A stretch of 47,793 nt of DNA from JABMRP01 sp964444795 (GTDB lineage Bacteria > Planctomycetota > Planctomycetia > Pirellulales > Thermoguttaceae), in assembly GCA_964444795.1 (NCBI GenBank), contig CAYUIQ010000035.1, positions 1-47,793 on the forward strand, read 5' to 3'. Made by a program: the position numbers and the translations under genes. Shown in pieces: positions 1 through 8,574 of this stretch (its first letter is position 1; every line of letters begins with the position of its first letter). The notes under the pieces were generated by a model. It worked only from the letters and a program-made list of their open reading frames with translations, had not been told where the DNA came from and searched no databases.

Positions 1-1
1 C

Positions 2-1321
2 GAGGGGGTAATCGTCCAATTCGGCGGCCAGACGCCGCTGAATATCGCGGCCGAGTTGGCCGCGGCGGGAGTGAACATCCTGGGTACGTCGCACGAGGCG
101 ATCGATCTGGCCGAGGACCGCGACCGCTTCCGGCAAATCATGAAAAGACTGGGTATCCCGCAGCCCGAATCCGGCATGGCCAGCACGCTCGAAGAAGCGC
201 TGGAAATCGCCGCCCGGATCGGCTACCCGCTGATGGTACGCCCCTCGTTTGTTCTCGGCGGCCGGGCGATGGAAGTCGTCCACGACGAGCCGATGCTCAA
301 GCGTTACGTCGCCGCGGCGGTCGGTGTTTCGCCCGAGCGGCCGATCCTGATCGACAAGTTCCTCGAAAACGCGATCGAGGTGGAAGCCGACGCCATCGCC
401 GACGGAGAGGACGCGTTCGTGCCGGCGATCATGGAGCACATCGAGTTGGCCGGCGTCCACTCGGGCGATTCGGCCTGTGTGGTACCGCCGATCAGCATCC
501 CGCCGAAGCACATCGACACGATCTATCAGTACAACCGGAAGATCGCCATCGAGCTCGGGGTGGTGGGGTTGATGAACATCCAGTACGCGATCTACAACGA
601 CACGGTCTACATCCTCGAAGCCAATCCGCGTGCCAGCCGCACGGTCCCGCTAGTCTCCAAGGTGTGTGACATCCCCATGGCACGCATCGCCACCCAGGTG
701 ATCCTGGGCAAGAAGCTCTCGGAGATGGGACTGGGCCGCAAGGCGATCCCCCACTTCGGCGTCAAGGAAGCCGTCTTTCCGTTCAGCATGTACCACGAGG
801 TCGACCCGATCCTGGGACCGGAAATGCGTTCGACCGGCGAAGTGCTGGGCATGGCCAACTCGTTCGGGCTGGCTTTCTACAAGGCCCAGGAGGCGACCGG
901 ACTGCCGTTGCCGCTGGAGGGGACCGTGTTGATTACCGTGGCCGACCGCGACAAGCCGGCGGTGCGCGAAGTCGCCCGGCGGTTTGTCGAGTTGGGGTTC
1001 AAGATTCGCGCGACCAACGGAACGCAATCGTTCCTGGCCGAGGCGGGGATCGACTGCGAACCGATCGTGAAGATGCGCGAGGGGCGGCCCAACATAGCCG
1101 ACGCCATCATCGACGGCGATGTCCACCTGGTGGTCAATACGCCTCGCGGCAAGGCGAGCAAGGCCGATGACGCCTACATTCGCCAGACGGCCATCAAGTG
1201 CAAGGTGCCCTACGTCACCACGCTAGCCGCCGCCGTGGCCGCCGCCAAGGGCATCGCCGCTTGTCACAAGGGACGCGGAGGCGTCAAGAGCCTGCAAGAA
1301 TACCACGCCGACATTAAATAG
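2..1321 (+). CDS. carB: Carbamoyl-phosphate synthase large subunit, C-terminal part (5' truncated by window edge)
   Basis: The large subunit of carbamoyl-phosphate synthase uses bicarbonate, ammonia from the small subunit and two ATP to make carbamoyl phosphate for pyrimidine and arginine synthesis in the cytoplasm. About 439 residues are visible, against roughly 1070 for a full-length CarB, so more than half of the gene lies upstream. The frame is open from base 2 and opens with the CarB-type string VIVQFGGQTPLN. The second ATP-grasp domain follows (YPLMVRPSFVLGGRAMEVV; EANPRASRTVPLVSK). The last ~140 residues are the MGS-like allosteric domain (VLITVADRDK; VVNTPRG). The stop is TAG at 1319-1321. 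The next gene starts 33 bp downstream on the same strand, so the two may be co-transcribed. Identity is secure; only the start is missing. Confidence 0.96.
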   Translation, partial: EGVIVQFGGQTPLNIAAELAAAGVNILGTSHEAIDLAEDRDRFRQIMKRLGIPQPESGMASTLEEALEIAARIGYPLMVRPSFVLGGRAMEVVHDEPMLKRYVAAAVGVSPERPILIDKFLENAIEVEADAIADGEDAFVPAIMEHIELAGVHSGDSACVVPPISIPPKHIDTIYQYNRKIAIELGVVGLMNIQYAIYNDTVYILEANPRASRTVPLVSKVCDIPMARIATQVILGKKLSEMGLGRKAIPHFGVKEAVFPFSMYHEVDPILGPEMRSTGEVLGMANSFGLAFYKAQEATGLPLPLEGTVLITVADRDKPAVREVARRFVELGFKIRATNGTQSFLAEAGIDCEPIVKMREGRPNIADAIIDGDVHLVVNTPRGKASKADDAYIRQTAIKCKVPYVTTLAAAVAAAKGIAACHKGRGGVKSLQEYHADIK

Positions 1322-1354
1322 CCGATCTTAACCACTGGATAGGAGAAACCAAGC

Positions 1355-2818
1355 ATGGGTGGGATGTTCGGAGTCGTTGCGAAGGAGGATTGTGTCGCCG
1401 ACCTGTTCTACGGAACCGATTACCATTCCCACCTCGGGACGGTGCGCGGTGGGATGGTGGTGAAGAACGGCCGGGGGTTCACGCGGTTCATCAAAGACAT
1501 CACCAACGCCCAATTCCGCAGCAAGTTCGAGGACGACCTCGGCAAGATGCATGGGTCGATCGGCATCGGGGTGATCAGCGACTACGAGGACCAGCCGCTC
1601 ATCATCGGGTCGCACTTGGGGACCTACGCCCTGGTCACCGTGGGACGTATCGAAAACGTCGACGAGTTGGCCGCCGAGATCCACAGCAGCCGAACCGCCC
1701 ACTTCTCGGAAATGAGCGGCGACGCGGTCAATCCCACCGAATTGGTCGCGACGCTGATCAACCGCGAGAACACGTTCGAGGAAGGGATTCAGTACGCCCA
1801 ACAGATGATCGAGGGATCGTGCTCGCTGCTGTTGCTGACCGACGGGTGTATCTACGCCGCACGCGACCGGCTCGGACGTACGCCGGTGGTGATCGGCCGA
1901 AAGGAAGGAGCCCGCGCCGTAACGCTGGAGACCTGCGCGCTGCCGAACCTGGGCTACGAAGTCGACCGCTATCTCGGGCCCGGCGAGATCGCGCGGGTCT
2001 CGGCCGAGGGTGCGGAGACGCTCGTACCCCCGGGCGAAGCGATGCAAATCTGCTCCTTCCTCTGGGTTTACTACGGCTATCCGGCCTCCGACTACGAAGG
2101 AATCAACACCGAGGTGGTTCGCAATCGTTGCGGTGCGGCGCTGGCCAGGGCCGACGACTGCGAGATCGACATGGTCGCCGGAGTCCCCGACTCGGGAACC
2201 GGCCACGCGATCGGCTATGCCAACGAAGCCCGGGTCCCCTACGGCCGCCCGTTCGTAAAATACACGCCCACCTGGCCGCGGAGTTTCATGCCCCAGGATC
2301 AGCGAGTTCGCGAGCTCGTGGCAAGAATGAAGCTGATTCCCATTCGCGATCTGATCCGCGGACAGCGGCTGTTGTTCTGTGAAGACTCCATTGTGCGTGG
2401 CACCCAGCTCAAGGACACGATCCAACGGCTTTACGACTGCGGGGTCAAAGAGGTCCACATGCGACCCGCCTGCCCGCCGCTGATCCACGGCTGCAAGTTC
2501 TTGAATTTCTCTCGTTCCAAGTCGGTGATGGATCTGGCCGGGCGCAAAGCGATCAAGGAACTCGGCCAGCGCGAAGAGCATCTGGCCGACTACGCCGATC
2601 CCGACTCGGACCGCCACGCCGCGATGGTCGGCCGCATCGAGCAGCGTCTGGGGCTGAACTCGCTGAAATACCAGAAACTCGACGATCTGGTCGCGGCGAT
2701 CGGCCTGCCCAAAGAGAAACTATGCACCTACTGCTGGGACGGTGCCGAACCTTGTGCCTCGTGTTCCAGTTGCACTCTGGAGAAGAAAAGGGCGGCGATC
2801 CCCGTCCAGCCGAGGTAG
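1355..2818 (+). CDS. PurF-like amidophosphoribosyltransferase homologue lacking the N-terminal catalytic Cys
   Basis: A 487-residue protein with the overall architecture of glutamine PRPP amidotransferase, the first committed enzyme of purine synthesis. It has an N-terminal Ntn-type glutaminase fold and a C-terminal phosphoribosyltransferase domain with the PRPP loop LLFCEDSIVRGTQLKDT at about residues 345-361. A cysteine-rich tail (CTYCWDG...CASCSSC) is reminiscent of the Fe-S ligand cysteines of Bacillus-type PurF. The start is ATG at 1355 behind AGGAG at 1341-1345. Odd point: genuine PurF exposes a catalytic cysteine right after the initiator Met (MCGI-type or after a short propeptide). 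Here the N-terminus reads MGGMFGVV and the first Cys is at residue 13, so classical glutaminase chemistry looks impossible. It may use free ammonia, or be a divergent paralogue with another role. The family is clear; the reaction is uncertain. Confidence 0.85.
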   Translation: MGGMFGVVAKEDCVADLFYGTDYHSHLGTVRGGMVVKNGRGFTRFIKDITNAQFRSKFEDDLGKMHGSIGIGVISDYEDQPLIIGSHLGTYALVTVGRIENVDELAAEIHSSRTAHFSEMSGDAVNPTELVATLINRENTFEEGIQYAQQMIEGSCSLLLLTDGCIYAARDRLGRTPVVIGRKEGARAVTLETCALPNLGYEVDRYLGPGEIARVSAEGAETLVPPGEAMQICSFLWVYYGYPASDYEGINTEVVRNRCGAALARADDCEIDMVAGVPDSGTGHAIGYANEARVPYGRPFVKYTPTWPRSFMPQDQRVRELVARMKLIPIRDLIRGQRLLFCEDSIVRGTQLKDTIQRLYDCGVKEVHMRPACPPLIHGCKFLNFSRSKSVMDLAGRKAIKELGQREEHLADYADPDSDRHAAMVGRIEQRLGLNSLKYQKLDDLVAAIGLPKEKLCTYCWDGAEPCASCSSCTLEKKRAAIPVQPR

Positions 2819-2859
2819 GCCAGCCAAGGTAGAATGGTCGCCCGCCGGAGAGGCACCCG

Positions 2860-3507
2860 TCAGCGACTCTCCTGGACCCACTGGAAGGCCGCGCGGCTTA
2901 GCTGCGCGCCGTTTTGCAGGTTGAGCTTTGTCTTGATTTTCTTGCGGTGCGTCTCGATCGTTCGAGGGCTTCTGTCGAGTTTGCCCGCGATCTGCCGGGT
3001 GTTCATTCCCTGGCCGATCATCTCGAAAATCTCCAGTTCGCGGTTGGAGAGCGTTTCCATCGGGTCGTGATCCAGCGGTTCGCCCACGGCGGCGCGGTGC
3101 AGGAGCTGGTTGGCCATCTGTGGGCTGAGGTAGATTTCGCCGCGGAGCACCTGGCGGACCGCGTCGATCACTTTGCGGATCGATTCTCGTTTGTTGATGT
3201 AGCCCAATGCCCCGGCGCGCAGCGCGCGGCCGGCGAACGTCTTCTCGTCGTGCATCGAGGAAACCAAGACCTTGATTTCTGAATGCAAGGCCTTGAGTTG
3301 TCCGATCAACTCCAGGCCGTTATCGCCGCCCAGCGAAATATCGATGATGGCCGCATCGGGACGATTGGTCTCGATCTGCCGCAGAGCCTCCGCCGCGTCG
3401 GCCGCTTCGCCGGACATTTCCAGGTCCGGCTGGCGGGCGATCAGCTCTCCCAGGCCGTGGCGGACGATCGGATGATCGTCGACGATGAGAATCTTGTTCT
3501 TGCTCAT
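2860..3507 (-). CDS. NarL/FixJ-family response regulator
   Basis: A 215-residue two-component response regulator that binds DNA when phosphorylated. The receiver domain covers residues 1-120, with the acidic pair D10/D11, phosphoacceptor D56 (AAIIDISLGG) and conserved K106 (YINKRES). The LuxR-type helix-turn-helix is at about 150-208 (LSNRELEIFEMIGQGMNTRQ). The start ATG at 3507 has AAGGAG just upstream. The gene lies 9 bp downstream of the histidine kinase stop, so the two form a tight operon. It converges on the PurF-like gene with a 41-bp spacer in which I see no terminator hairpin. Target genes cannot be told from the sequence; the divergent diaphorase operon upstream of the kinase is one candidate by position only. 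Confidence 0.93.
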   Translation of the reverse strand: MSKNKILIVDDHPIVRHGLGELIARQPDLEMSGEAADAAEALRQIETNRPDAAIIDISLGGDNGLELIGQLKALHSEIKVLVSSMHDEKTFAGRALRAGALGYINKRESIRKVIDAVRQVLRGEIYLSPQMANQLLHRAAVGEPLDHDPMETLSNRELEIFEMIGQGMNTRQIAGKLDRSPRTIETHRKKIKTKLNLQNGAQLSRAAFQWVQESR

Positions 3508-3516
3508 GGTGGCTCC

Positions 3517-4986
3517 TTAATCGCCGCGGGGAAGGCGGCAGGTGACCGCCGTGCCGTCGGCACATTCGATGTTCAACGTCGCGCCGATGACGCCGGCCCG
3601 GTACTGCATGATGCGGAGCCCCATCCCGCTGGCTTGCTCCAGATCGTCGGGGATTCCCACGCCGTCGTCCCGCACCTGGAGTGTAATCTGGCCGTCGTCG
3701 GCCTGCAATTCGATACAGATCTCGCTGGCCCGGGCGTGTTTGGCCGAGTTGTTGACGGCCTCTTGGGCGATGCGAAAAAGTTGCATCGCGGTGGCCGCGT
3801 CTCCGACCGGGACGGGCTGCCGGCAATCGAATCGACAGGCTACGTCGCAACGCTGTTCCGTGCTCGTGGCCAACTGTTGCAGCGCGGACATCAGGCCGTC
3901 GGCGTCGATCTCCACCGGCACCAGCCCCCTGGCGATCCGGCTCGCCTGGTCCAAGGCGCGTTCGATCCCTCGGGCGATGGTGCTGGCCGTGTCCGCCTCC
4001 CCAATGCCCCGGCCTTGCAGGTCGCAGACCAGAGTTTCGGCCAGGTACCCCAGACCGGTCAGTTCCTGTCCGAGGCCGTCATGGAGTTCTCGGCCGATGC
4101 GTTGTTGTTCGCGGGTACTGATTTCCGAGATTTCCTTTTCGAGTGTCTTGCGTTCGGCAATCCTTCCCAGTTGTTCGGCCAGCGCATTGAGAAGTCTGCG
4201 CTCTTCGGCGAGAAACGGGCCCTCGTGCGAAGAAGGCTTCTTTTGGAGGTAATAGACTTCGATCGCACCGGCCACGCTGCCGTGGACCACGATGGGGGCC
4301 GCCTGCCGCCACTCGGTCCGGCGAAAGTTGTAGGTCGTGAACTCCCGATCCCCGAAGACGACTCTCCCGCACGTTGCCTCCGGGTACTGCCAGGCCGGGG
4401 GCAGGATATCGACCAACCCCCCGAAGATACCCTCCAGATCGATTCCCAATTCGTCGACCAGTTTCGACAGGCCGAAAAGGCAGTTCAACTCCTTGATCCG
4501 CTCGCCCAAGTCGTGTGTCCGCCGCTGCAGCGTCTTTTCGGTATGCTTGTGGACGGTGATGTCCTGGGCGGTCAGCAAAACGGCAGGTTGCTCCCGGTAA
4601 TCGCCAAACGAGCGGAACGAACAGACCACCCAGCGAATGGGGGCGTTCTTTGCCTGCAAAGGGTGACCGACATCCACGGTCAACATGCCGTCGAGTGCGC
4701 GACAAAAATGCTCTTCGACGTTTCCTCGCACCTTCTTCGGAATGAACGTCTCGAAGTAGTCTTTCCCCATCGCTTCGTCGGCGGTGTACCCCGTCAACTC
4801 GGCCGCAAATTCATTGAAATAGGCAACCGTGCGATCGGGGCGCAGAATGACGAGCATGCATCGGGCCGCCTCGACGAGACTGTGAAAGACGGCGTCGTTG
4901 CGGTCTCCCGCAGCCGGCAAATGACCGCCGCCGGAGGTCGACGGAGCAGTCACGCTTTGGGCTTTGGTCTGCTTCTTCTCGGACAT
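3517..4986 (-). CDS. PAS-containing NarX/DegS-type sensor histidine kinase
   Basis: A cytoplasmic sensor kinase of 489 residues from the chosen start. A PAS domain (about 33-149; FNEFAAELTGYTADEAMGKD) is followed by a GAF-like region (about 162-277), a HisKA_3 dimerisation helix and an HATPase domain. The phosphoacceptor is H302 in RELHDGLGQE. The ATPase N and G boxes are visible (IAQEAVNNSAKHA, VRDDGVGIP, GMGLRIMQYR). No membrane segment is seen, so it senses an internal signal such as redox state or a small ligand. The frame stays open to 5235. I chose ATG 4986 (MSEKKQ) because the upstream residues are low-complexity and run through interspersed repeats; ATG 5034 is the alternative. The partner response regulator follows after 9 bp. 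Confidence 0.88.
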   Translation of the reverse strand: MSEKKQTKAQSVTAPSTSGGGHLPAAGDRNDAVFHSLVEAARCMLVILRPDRTVAYFNEFAAELTGYTADEAMGKDYFETFIPKKVRGNVEEHFCRALDGMLTVDVGHPLQAKNAPIRWVVCSFRSFGDYREQPAVLLTAQDITVHKHTEKTLQRRTHDLGERIKELNCLFGLSKLVDELGIDLEGIFGGLVDILPPAWQYPEATCGRVVFGDREFTTYNFRRTEWRQAAPIVVHGSVAGAIEVYYLQKKPSSHEGPFLAEERRLLNALAEQLGRIAERKTLEKEISEISTREQQRIGRELHDGLGQELTGLGYLAETLVCDLQGRGIGEADTASTIARGIERALDQASRIARGLVPVEIDADGLMSALQQLATSTEQRCDVACRFDCRQPVPVGDAATAMQLFRIAQEAVNNSAKHARASEICIELQADDGQITLQVRDDGVGIPDDLEQASGMGLRIMQYRAGVIGATLNIECADGTAVTCRLPRGD

Positions 4987-5485
4987 CCGGCTGGTCTTGC
5001 ATGGAACCGTGGCACGGCTAGCAGAGGCAACCATTGAGCATACCAGAACCCGACCGAGTCGTGTAGGCGGAAATAGACTGTCCTCTCGGGTGCCACGGGC
5101 GGCTTGTCCGCCCTTGCCCCACCCTGCGTGAGAAGGGTGAGGTAATGAAAACCCCGCAGGGGCGGCGAGGGCATTCCGCGACCCGGCGCGCGCGTTTGCC
5201 GCAGCATGCCCCTCAGGGCTTTTCGCAACCGGCACCGTCTGTTGTTCGCGATGCGATCATATCTACCGACGATGATGCGCGTGAAGTGCTTCTTTCGCGT
5301 TTCTCCCGCGCGCCGGCCGTGATGCTCGCCACAAGTTTTTCGGGATATGCGCGGAAGCCGATTCGGCCGACACTACGAGTATCGCACCTGCGCGAGTCGG
5401 CCAGCCGGCTGCATCGGGTAGAAAACGTAAGCGACCGCGACCGGTTTTATCCGGCCAAGGACACCGCTCGACAGAGGAGCCGTAC
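4987..5485. other. Divergent intergenic region with small palindromic repeats
   Basis: About 500 bp between the histidine kinase (minus) and the diaphorase operon (plus). No convincing gene is seen. It holds two short hairpins: 5097-5113 (GGGCGG, 5-nt loop, CCGCCC) and 5120-5139 (CACCCT/AGGGTG, 8-nt loop). Both resemble interspersed palindromes elsewhere in this window (18134-18152 and 19883-19898). The rest, 5240-5480, must carry the promoter of the 5486 operon, but I cannot point to a good -35/-10 pair. A strong Shine-Dalgarno (GAGGAG) precedes ATG 5486. Confidence 0.4.
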
Positions 5486-5977
5486 ATGATTACCAGCGTC
5501 GTCCAAAGAATTGAGCATGTTTTCGAGGGGCGCCAAGATCAACCCCGGTACCTCATTGAGGTCCTTCAGGACATCCAGCAGGCGGAAGACTATCTTTCCG
5601 AAGAGGCCATGTGCGCCGTATCCGAGCGGCTCCGCGTCCCCTTGATCGAAGTCTACCGGGTCGCCAGTTTCTACAAGGCGTTCAGCCTTCAGCCGCGCGG
5701 GAAGCACGTGATTACCGTCTGCACGGGTACGGCTTGTCATGTCCGCGGCGCCATGCGCATGCTCGACCAGGTTTCCGGGCAGTTGGGTATCGCAGCCGGC
5801 GAAACGACCGACGACCAGTTGTTTACCGTCCAGAGCGTTGCCTGTCTGGGAGCTTGTGCGTTGGGGCCGGTCGTCGTGCTCGACGGCGTCTATCATCACC
5901 ACATGACTCCCGGCAAACTCCGGAAACTCATCCAGTCCATCCGCGACACCGAGCAGGAGGCCGCGACCCATGCCTAG
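5486..5977 (+). CDS. NuoE/HydC/HoxE-like [2Fe-2S] subunit of an NADH diaphorase
   Basis: A 163-residue thioredoxin-fold [2Fe-2S] protein of the NuoE/HydC/HoxE family. It accepts or relays electrons beside the FMN subunit of NADH dehydrogenases, [FeFe]- and [NiFe]-hydrogenases and formate dehydrogenases. The four cluster ligands are C79 and C84 (VCTGTACHVRG) plus C120 and C124 (ACLGACALGP). The N-terminal helical part (YLSEEAMCAVSERLRVPLIEVYRVASFYKAF) is typical. The start ATG 5486 has a GAGGAG ribosome site. The stop overlaps the start of the next gene by 8 bp, indicating translational coupling. No signal peptide is present, so it acts in the cytoplasm as part of the three-gene module 5486-8527. 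Confidence 0.93.
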   Translation: MITSVVQRIEHVFEGRQDQPRYLIEVLQDIQQAEDYLSEEAMCAVSERLRVPLIEVYRVASFYKAFSLQPRGKHVITVCTGTACHVRGAMRMLDQVSGQLGIAAGETTDDQLFTVQSVACLGACALGPVVVLDGVYHHHMTPGKLRKLIQSIRDTEQEAATHA

Positions 5978-7826
5978 ACTTCATAGCGGCACTGAACTGA
6001 CGGTCCTGCGAGACCAACTCGGCACGAACCGGCAGGCAACCAAGCAAAGCGTCACGATGTGCGGCGGAACCGGTTGCAGGGCGTCCGGTTGCATGGCGGT
6101 GGTCGAGGCCGTCCGCACCGAACTCGGTCGCCAAGGGCTCGACGACACGGTGGCCGTGCGCGTGACCGGATGCCACGGATTCTGCGAACAGGGCCCGTTG
6201 ATGGTCATCGAGCCCGGCAACGTCTTCTACTGCCACGTCGCTGCCGAAGACGCCGCCGAAATCGTCTCCGAGACGATCGCCGGCGGTCATCTCATCGAGC
6301 GGCTCTTGTACACGGATCCCATTTCGGGGGAGAAGGCACGCACGGAGGCCGAGATTCCGTTCTATGCGGCACAGGATCAGGTTCTGTTGGGGCAGAACAA
6401 GGGAATCGATCCAACATCGATCGACGACTACATCGCCGCCGACGGCTATGCCGCACTGGCCAAAGTGCTCGCCGGCGGTAACCCCGAGGCGGTCATCGAG
6501 AAAGTCACGGCGTCCGGGTTGCGGGGTCGCGGCGGCGGTGGATTTCCAACCGGGAAAAAATGGGCAAGCTGCCGGGCAGCAAGCAACGGCGACATGAAGT
6601 ACGTCATCTGCAATGCCGACGAGGGAGACCCGGGCGCGTACATGGACCGCAGCATCCTCGAAGGCAACCCCCATGTTGTGCTCGAAGGCATGATCATCGG
6701 TGCGTATGCGATTGGTGCCGCCGAAGGCCATATCTACGTCCGCAACGAGTACCCGCTCGCCTTGGAACATGCGCGGACGGCCATCGGGCAAGCGCGCGAT
6801 TACGGCCTGCTTGGCGAGAACATTCTCGGCTCGGGCTTCGCCTTCGACGTCGAGATTACCCGCGGAGCCGGGGCGTTCGTCTGTGGCGAATCGACCGCCC
6901 TGATAGCCTCGCTCGAAGGCAGCGTGGGCGAGCCTTCCGCCAAGGATGTTCACACGGTCGAGGAGGGACTCTGGAATCGGCCCACCAATTTGAACAACGT
7001 TGAAACATGGGCCAATGTACCGGGAATCATTGATCGCGGGGCAGCGTGGTTCGCCGCCATGGGAACCAAGGGAAGCACGGGGACCAAGGTCTTCTCACTG
7101 ACCGGACGCGTGAAGAACACCGGATTGGTCGAGGTGCCCATGGGAACCTCGCTACGGACCATTGTCTTCGATATCGGCGGCGGGGCCAGCAACGGCGGCG
7201 ACGTGAAGGCCGTGCAAACCGGCGGCCCCTCGGGCGGTTGCCTGCCGACGAGCAAGTTTCATCTGAAAGTCGATTTCGACACGCTTGCCCAGGCCGGTTC
7301 CATGGTCGGGTCCGGCGGCATGGTCGTCATGGACACCGGGACCTGCATGGTCGACGTAGCCAAGTACTTCCTCACGTTCCTCCAGGACGAATCGTGTGGC
7401 AAGTGCGTGCCCTGCCGGCTGGGCATTGATCGCATGCTCGAAATCGTGACCGACATTACCGAAGGCCGCGGGCGCCCTGATCAACTCGACCTGCTGGAGG
7501 AACTCAGCGAGACGGTGGCCGAAGCGTCGCTCTGTGCGCTGGGAAAAACGGCTCCCAATCCCGTGCTTTCCACGCTTAAGTACTTCCGCGAGGAGTACGA
7601 GGCGCACATTCACCAGGGGCGTTGTCCGGCCGGTGTGTGCCGGGCCCTGATCCACTTTACGATCGAGGAAGACAAATGTAACGGCTGCGGTGTGTGCCGG
7701 AAGGCTTGTCCCCACGAGGCCATCACCGGCCAGAAGAAGAAGCCTCATGCCATCGATCCGAACGCATGCACGAAGTGCGGTATCTGTCGCGACTCATGCA
7801 AATTCGGCGCCGTAACGGTTGCCTAA
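5970..7826 (+). CDS. NuoF/HydB-like NADH:FMN Fe-S oxidoreductase subunit with C-terminal ferredoxin domain
   Basis: A 618-residue flavin/iron-sulfur subunit that oxidises NADH (or reduces NAD+). The domain order is: N-terminal thioredoxin-like [2Fe-2S] domain (C31, C36, C68, C72); the NuoF core with the NADH/FMN motifs GRGGGGFPTGKKW and CNADEGDPGAYMDR; the N3-type [4Fe-4S] site ESCGKCVPCRLG near residue 475; and a C-terminal 2x[4Fe-4S] ferredoxin (KCNGCGVCRKACP, ACTKCGICRDSC). This is the HydB/HndC layout found in bifurcating or NAD(P)-reducing hydrogenases rather than the shorter NuoF of complex I. It overlaps the preceding gene by 8 bp and the next starts 11 bp downstream. It is the catalytic core of the diaphorase module. 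The identity of the final electron acceptor is open. Confidence 0.94.
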   Translation: MPRLHSGTELTVLRDQLGTNRQATKQSVTMCGGTGCRASGCMAVVEAVRTELGRQGLDDTVAVRVTGCHGFCEQGPLMVIEPGNVFYCHVAAEDAAEIVSETIAGGHLIERLLYTDPISGEKARTEAEIPFYAAQDQVLLGQNKGIDPTSIDDYIAADGYAALAKVLAGGNPEAVIEKVTASGLRGRGGGGFPTGKKWASCRAASNGDMKYVICNADEGDPGAYMDRSILEGNPHVVLEGMIIGAYAIGAAEGHIYVRNEYPLALEHARTAIGQARDYGLLGENILGSGFAFDVEITRGAGAFVCGESTALIASLEGSVGEPSAKDVHTVEEGLWNRPTNLNNVETWANVPGIIDRGAAWFAAMGTKGSTGTKVFSLTGRVKNTGLVEVPMGTSLRTIVFDIGGGASNGGDVKAVQTGGPSGGCLPTSKFHLKVDFDTLAQAGSMVGSGGMVVMDTGTCMVDVAKYFLTFLQDESCGKCVPCRLGIDRMLEIVTDITEGRGRPDQLDLLEELSETVAEASLCALGKTAPNPVLSTLKYFREEYEAHIHQGRCPAGVCRALIHFTIEEDKCNGCGVCRKACPHEAITGQKKKPHAIDPNACTKCGICRDSCKFGAVTVA

Positions 7827-7837
7827 GGAGAATCCCC

Positions 7838-8527
7838 ATGCAACAGTACGTAAACATGACGATCAACGGGGCGAAGGTCCGTGCCGAGAAGAACGCCACC
7901 GTCCTGGACACGGCGCTGGCCTACGGAGTCTGCATTCCCCACCTCTGTCACATGCCCAACTACACCGGATTCGGCGGGTGCCGGCTTTGTATCGTCGAGG
8001 TCGTCAAGCACGGCCGGGCCAAGGTGACGGCTTCCTGTACGCTCGACGTGCAAGAGGGGATGGTCGTGGTGACCCATTCCGAGAAGCTCCTGGGCCTGCG
8101 CCGCAATATCGCCGAACTCCTGGTCGCCGAGGCACCCAACTCGAAGGCCATGCAGTGCATGGCAACTCGCACCGGAGTGAAAGACGTAAGATACCCCTTC
8201 CGCCGCAACGATTGTGTCCTCTGCGGCCGCTGTGTTCGGGTCTGCGGCGAGATGTGGCAAGCCAAGGCGATCGGGTTCGTCGGCCGGGGGAAGGACCGCC
8301 GCGTCGACTTCCCCTTCGGTGCCAAACCGACGTCCTGCAAAATGTGCCTCAGTTGCGTCGACGTCTGTCCGATGACCGTCACGCCGTGCGACGGTCCGAT
8401 GAAACCGGGCGAAGAACACTTCTGCGGGAGGTGCCAGTCGCAGCTTATGGCCACCGAAGAGATGCCCGGCTTCTGCGTCCAGTGTGAACTGGGCAGCGGG
8501 TTCTTCTGCACCCGGGCGACGCCGTAA
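7838..8527 (+). CDS. HoxU-like Fe-S subunit: [2Fe-2S] plus 2x[4Fe-4S], no H-cluster domain
   Basis: A 229-residue iron-sulfur protein equivalent to the N-terminal part of [FeFe]-hydrogenase HydA or NuoG, or to HoxU. It has a plant-type [2Fe-2S] domain (C37, C48, C51, C67; FGGCRLCIVEV) and a dicluster ferredoxin (C126/C129/C132/C136 and C167/C170/C173/C177). It ends in an extra C196xxC199...C213xxC216 knuckle. The His-Cys3 cluster motif between the first two domains is missing, and there are no H-cluster signatures (TSCCPxW, MPCxxK). The start ATG 7838 follows AAGGAG (7825-7830). A longer open frame from 7694 is a shadow inside the upstream gene. With its two partners it would make an NADH-linked diaphorase whose terminal enzyme lies elsewhere, or which uses ferredoxin. 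Confidence 0.88.
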   Translation: MQQYVNMTINGAKVRAEKNATVLDTALAYGVCIPHLCHMPNYTGFGGCRLCIVEVVKHGRAKVTASCTLDVQEGMVVVTHSEKLLGLRRNIAELLVAEAPNSKAMQCMATRTGVKDVRYPFRRNDCVLCGRCVRVCGEMWQAKAIGFVGRGKDRRVDFPFGAKPTSCKMCLSCVDVCPMTVTPCDGPMKPGEEHFCGRCQSQLMATEEMPGFCVQCELGSGFFCTRATP

Positions 8528-8574
8528 GCGGCCGATCACTCTAAGCCAGTCACCCTATGGCCGGGATATGCTGC

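Noticed and set aside
2819..2859. Terminator between the convergent PurF-like and response regulator genes
   Set aside because: The 41-bp spacer shows no stem with a T-run on either strand.
3283..5037. Long plus-strand open frame (584 codons) opposite the two-component genes
   Set aside because: It is antisense to a well-supported kinase and regulator, has no recognisable domain and is expected from the high GC at third codon positions.
5486..8527. [FeFe]-hydrogenase
   Set aside because: No H-cluster motifs are present in any of the three proteins; only the diaphorase part of such enzymes is encoded.
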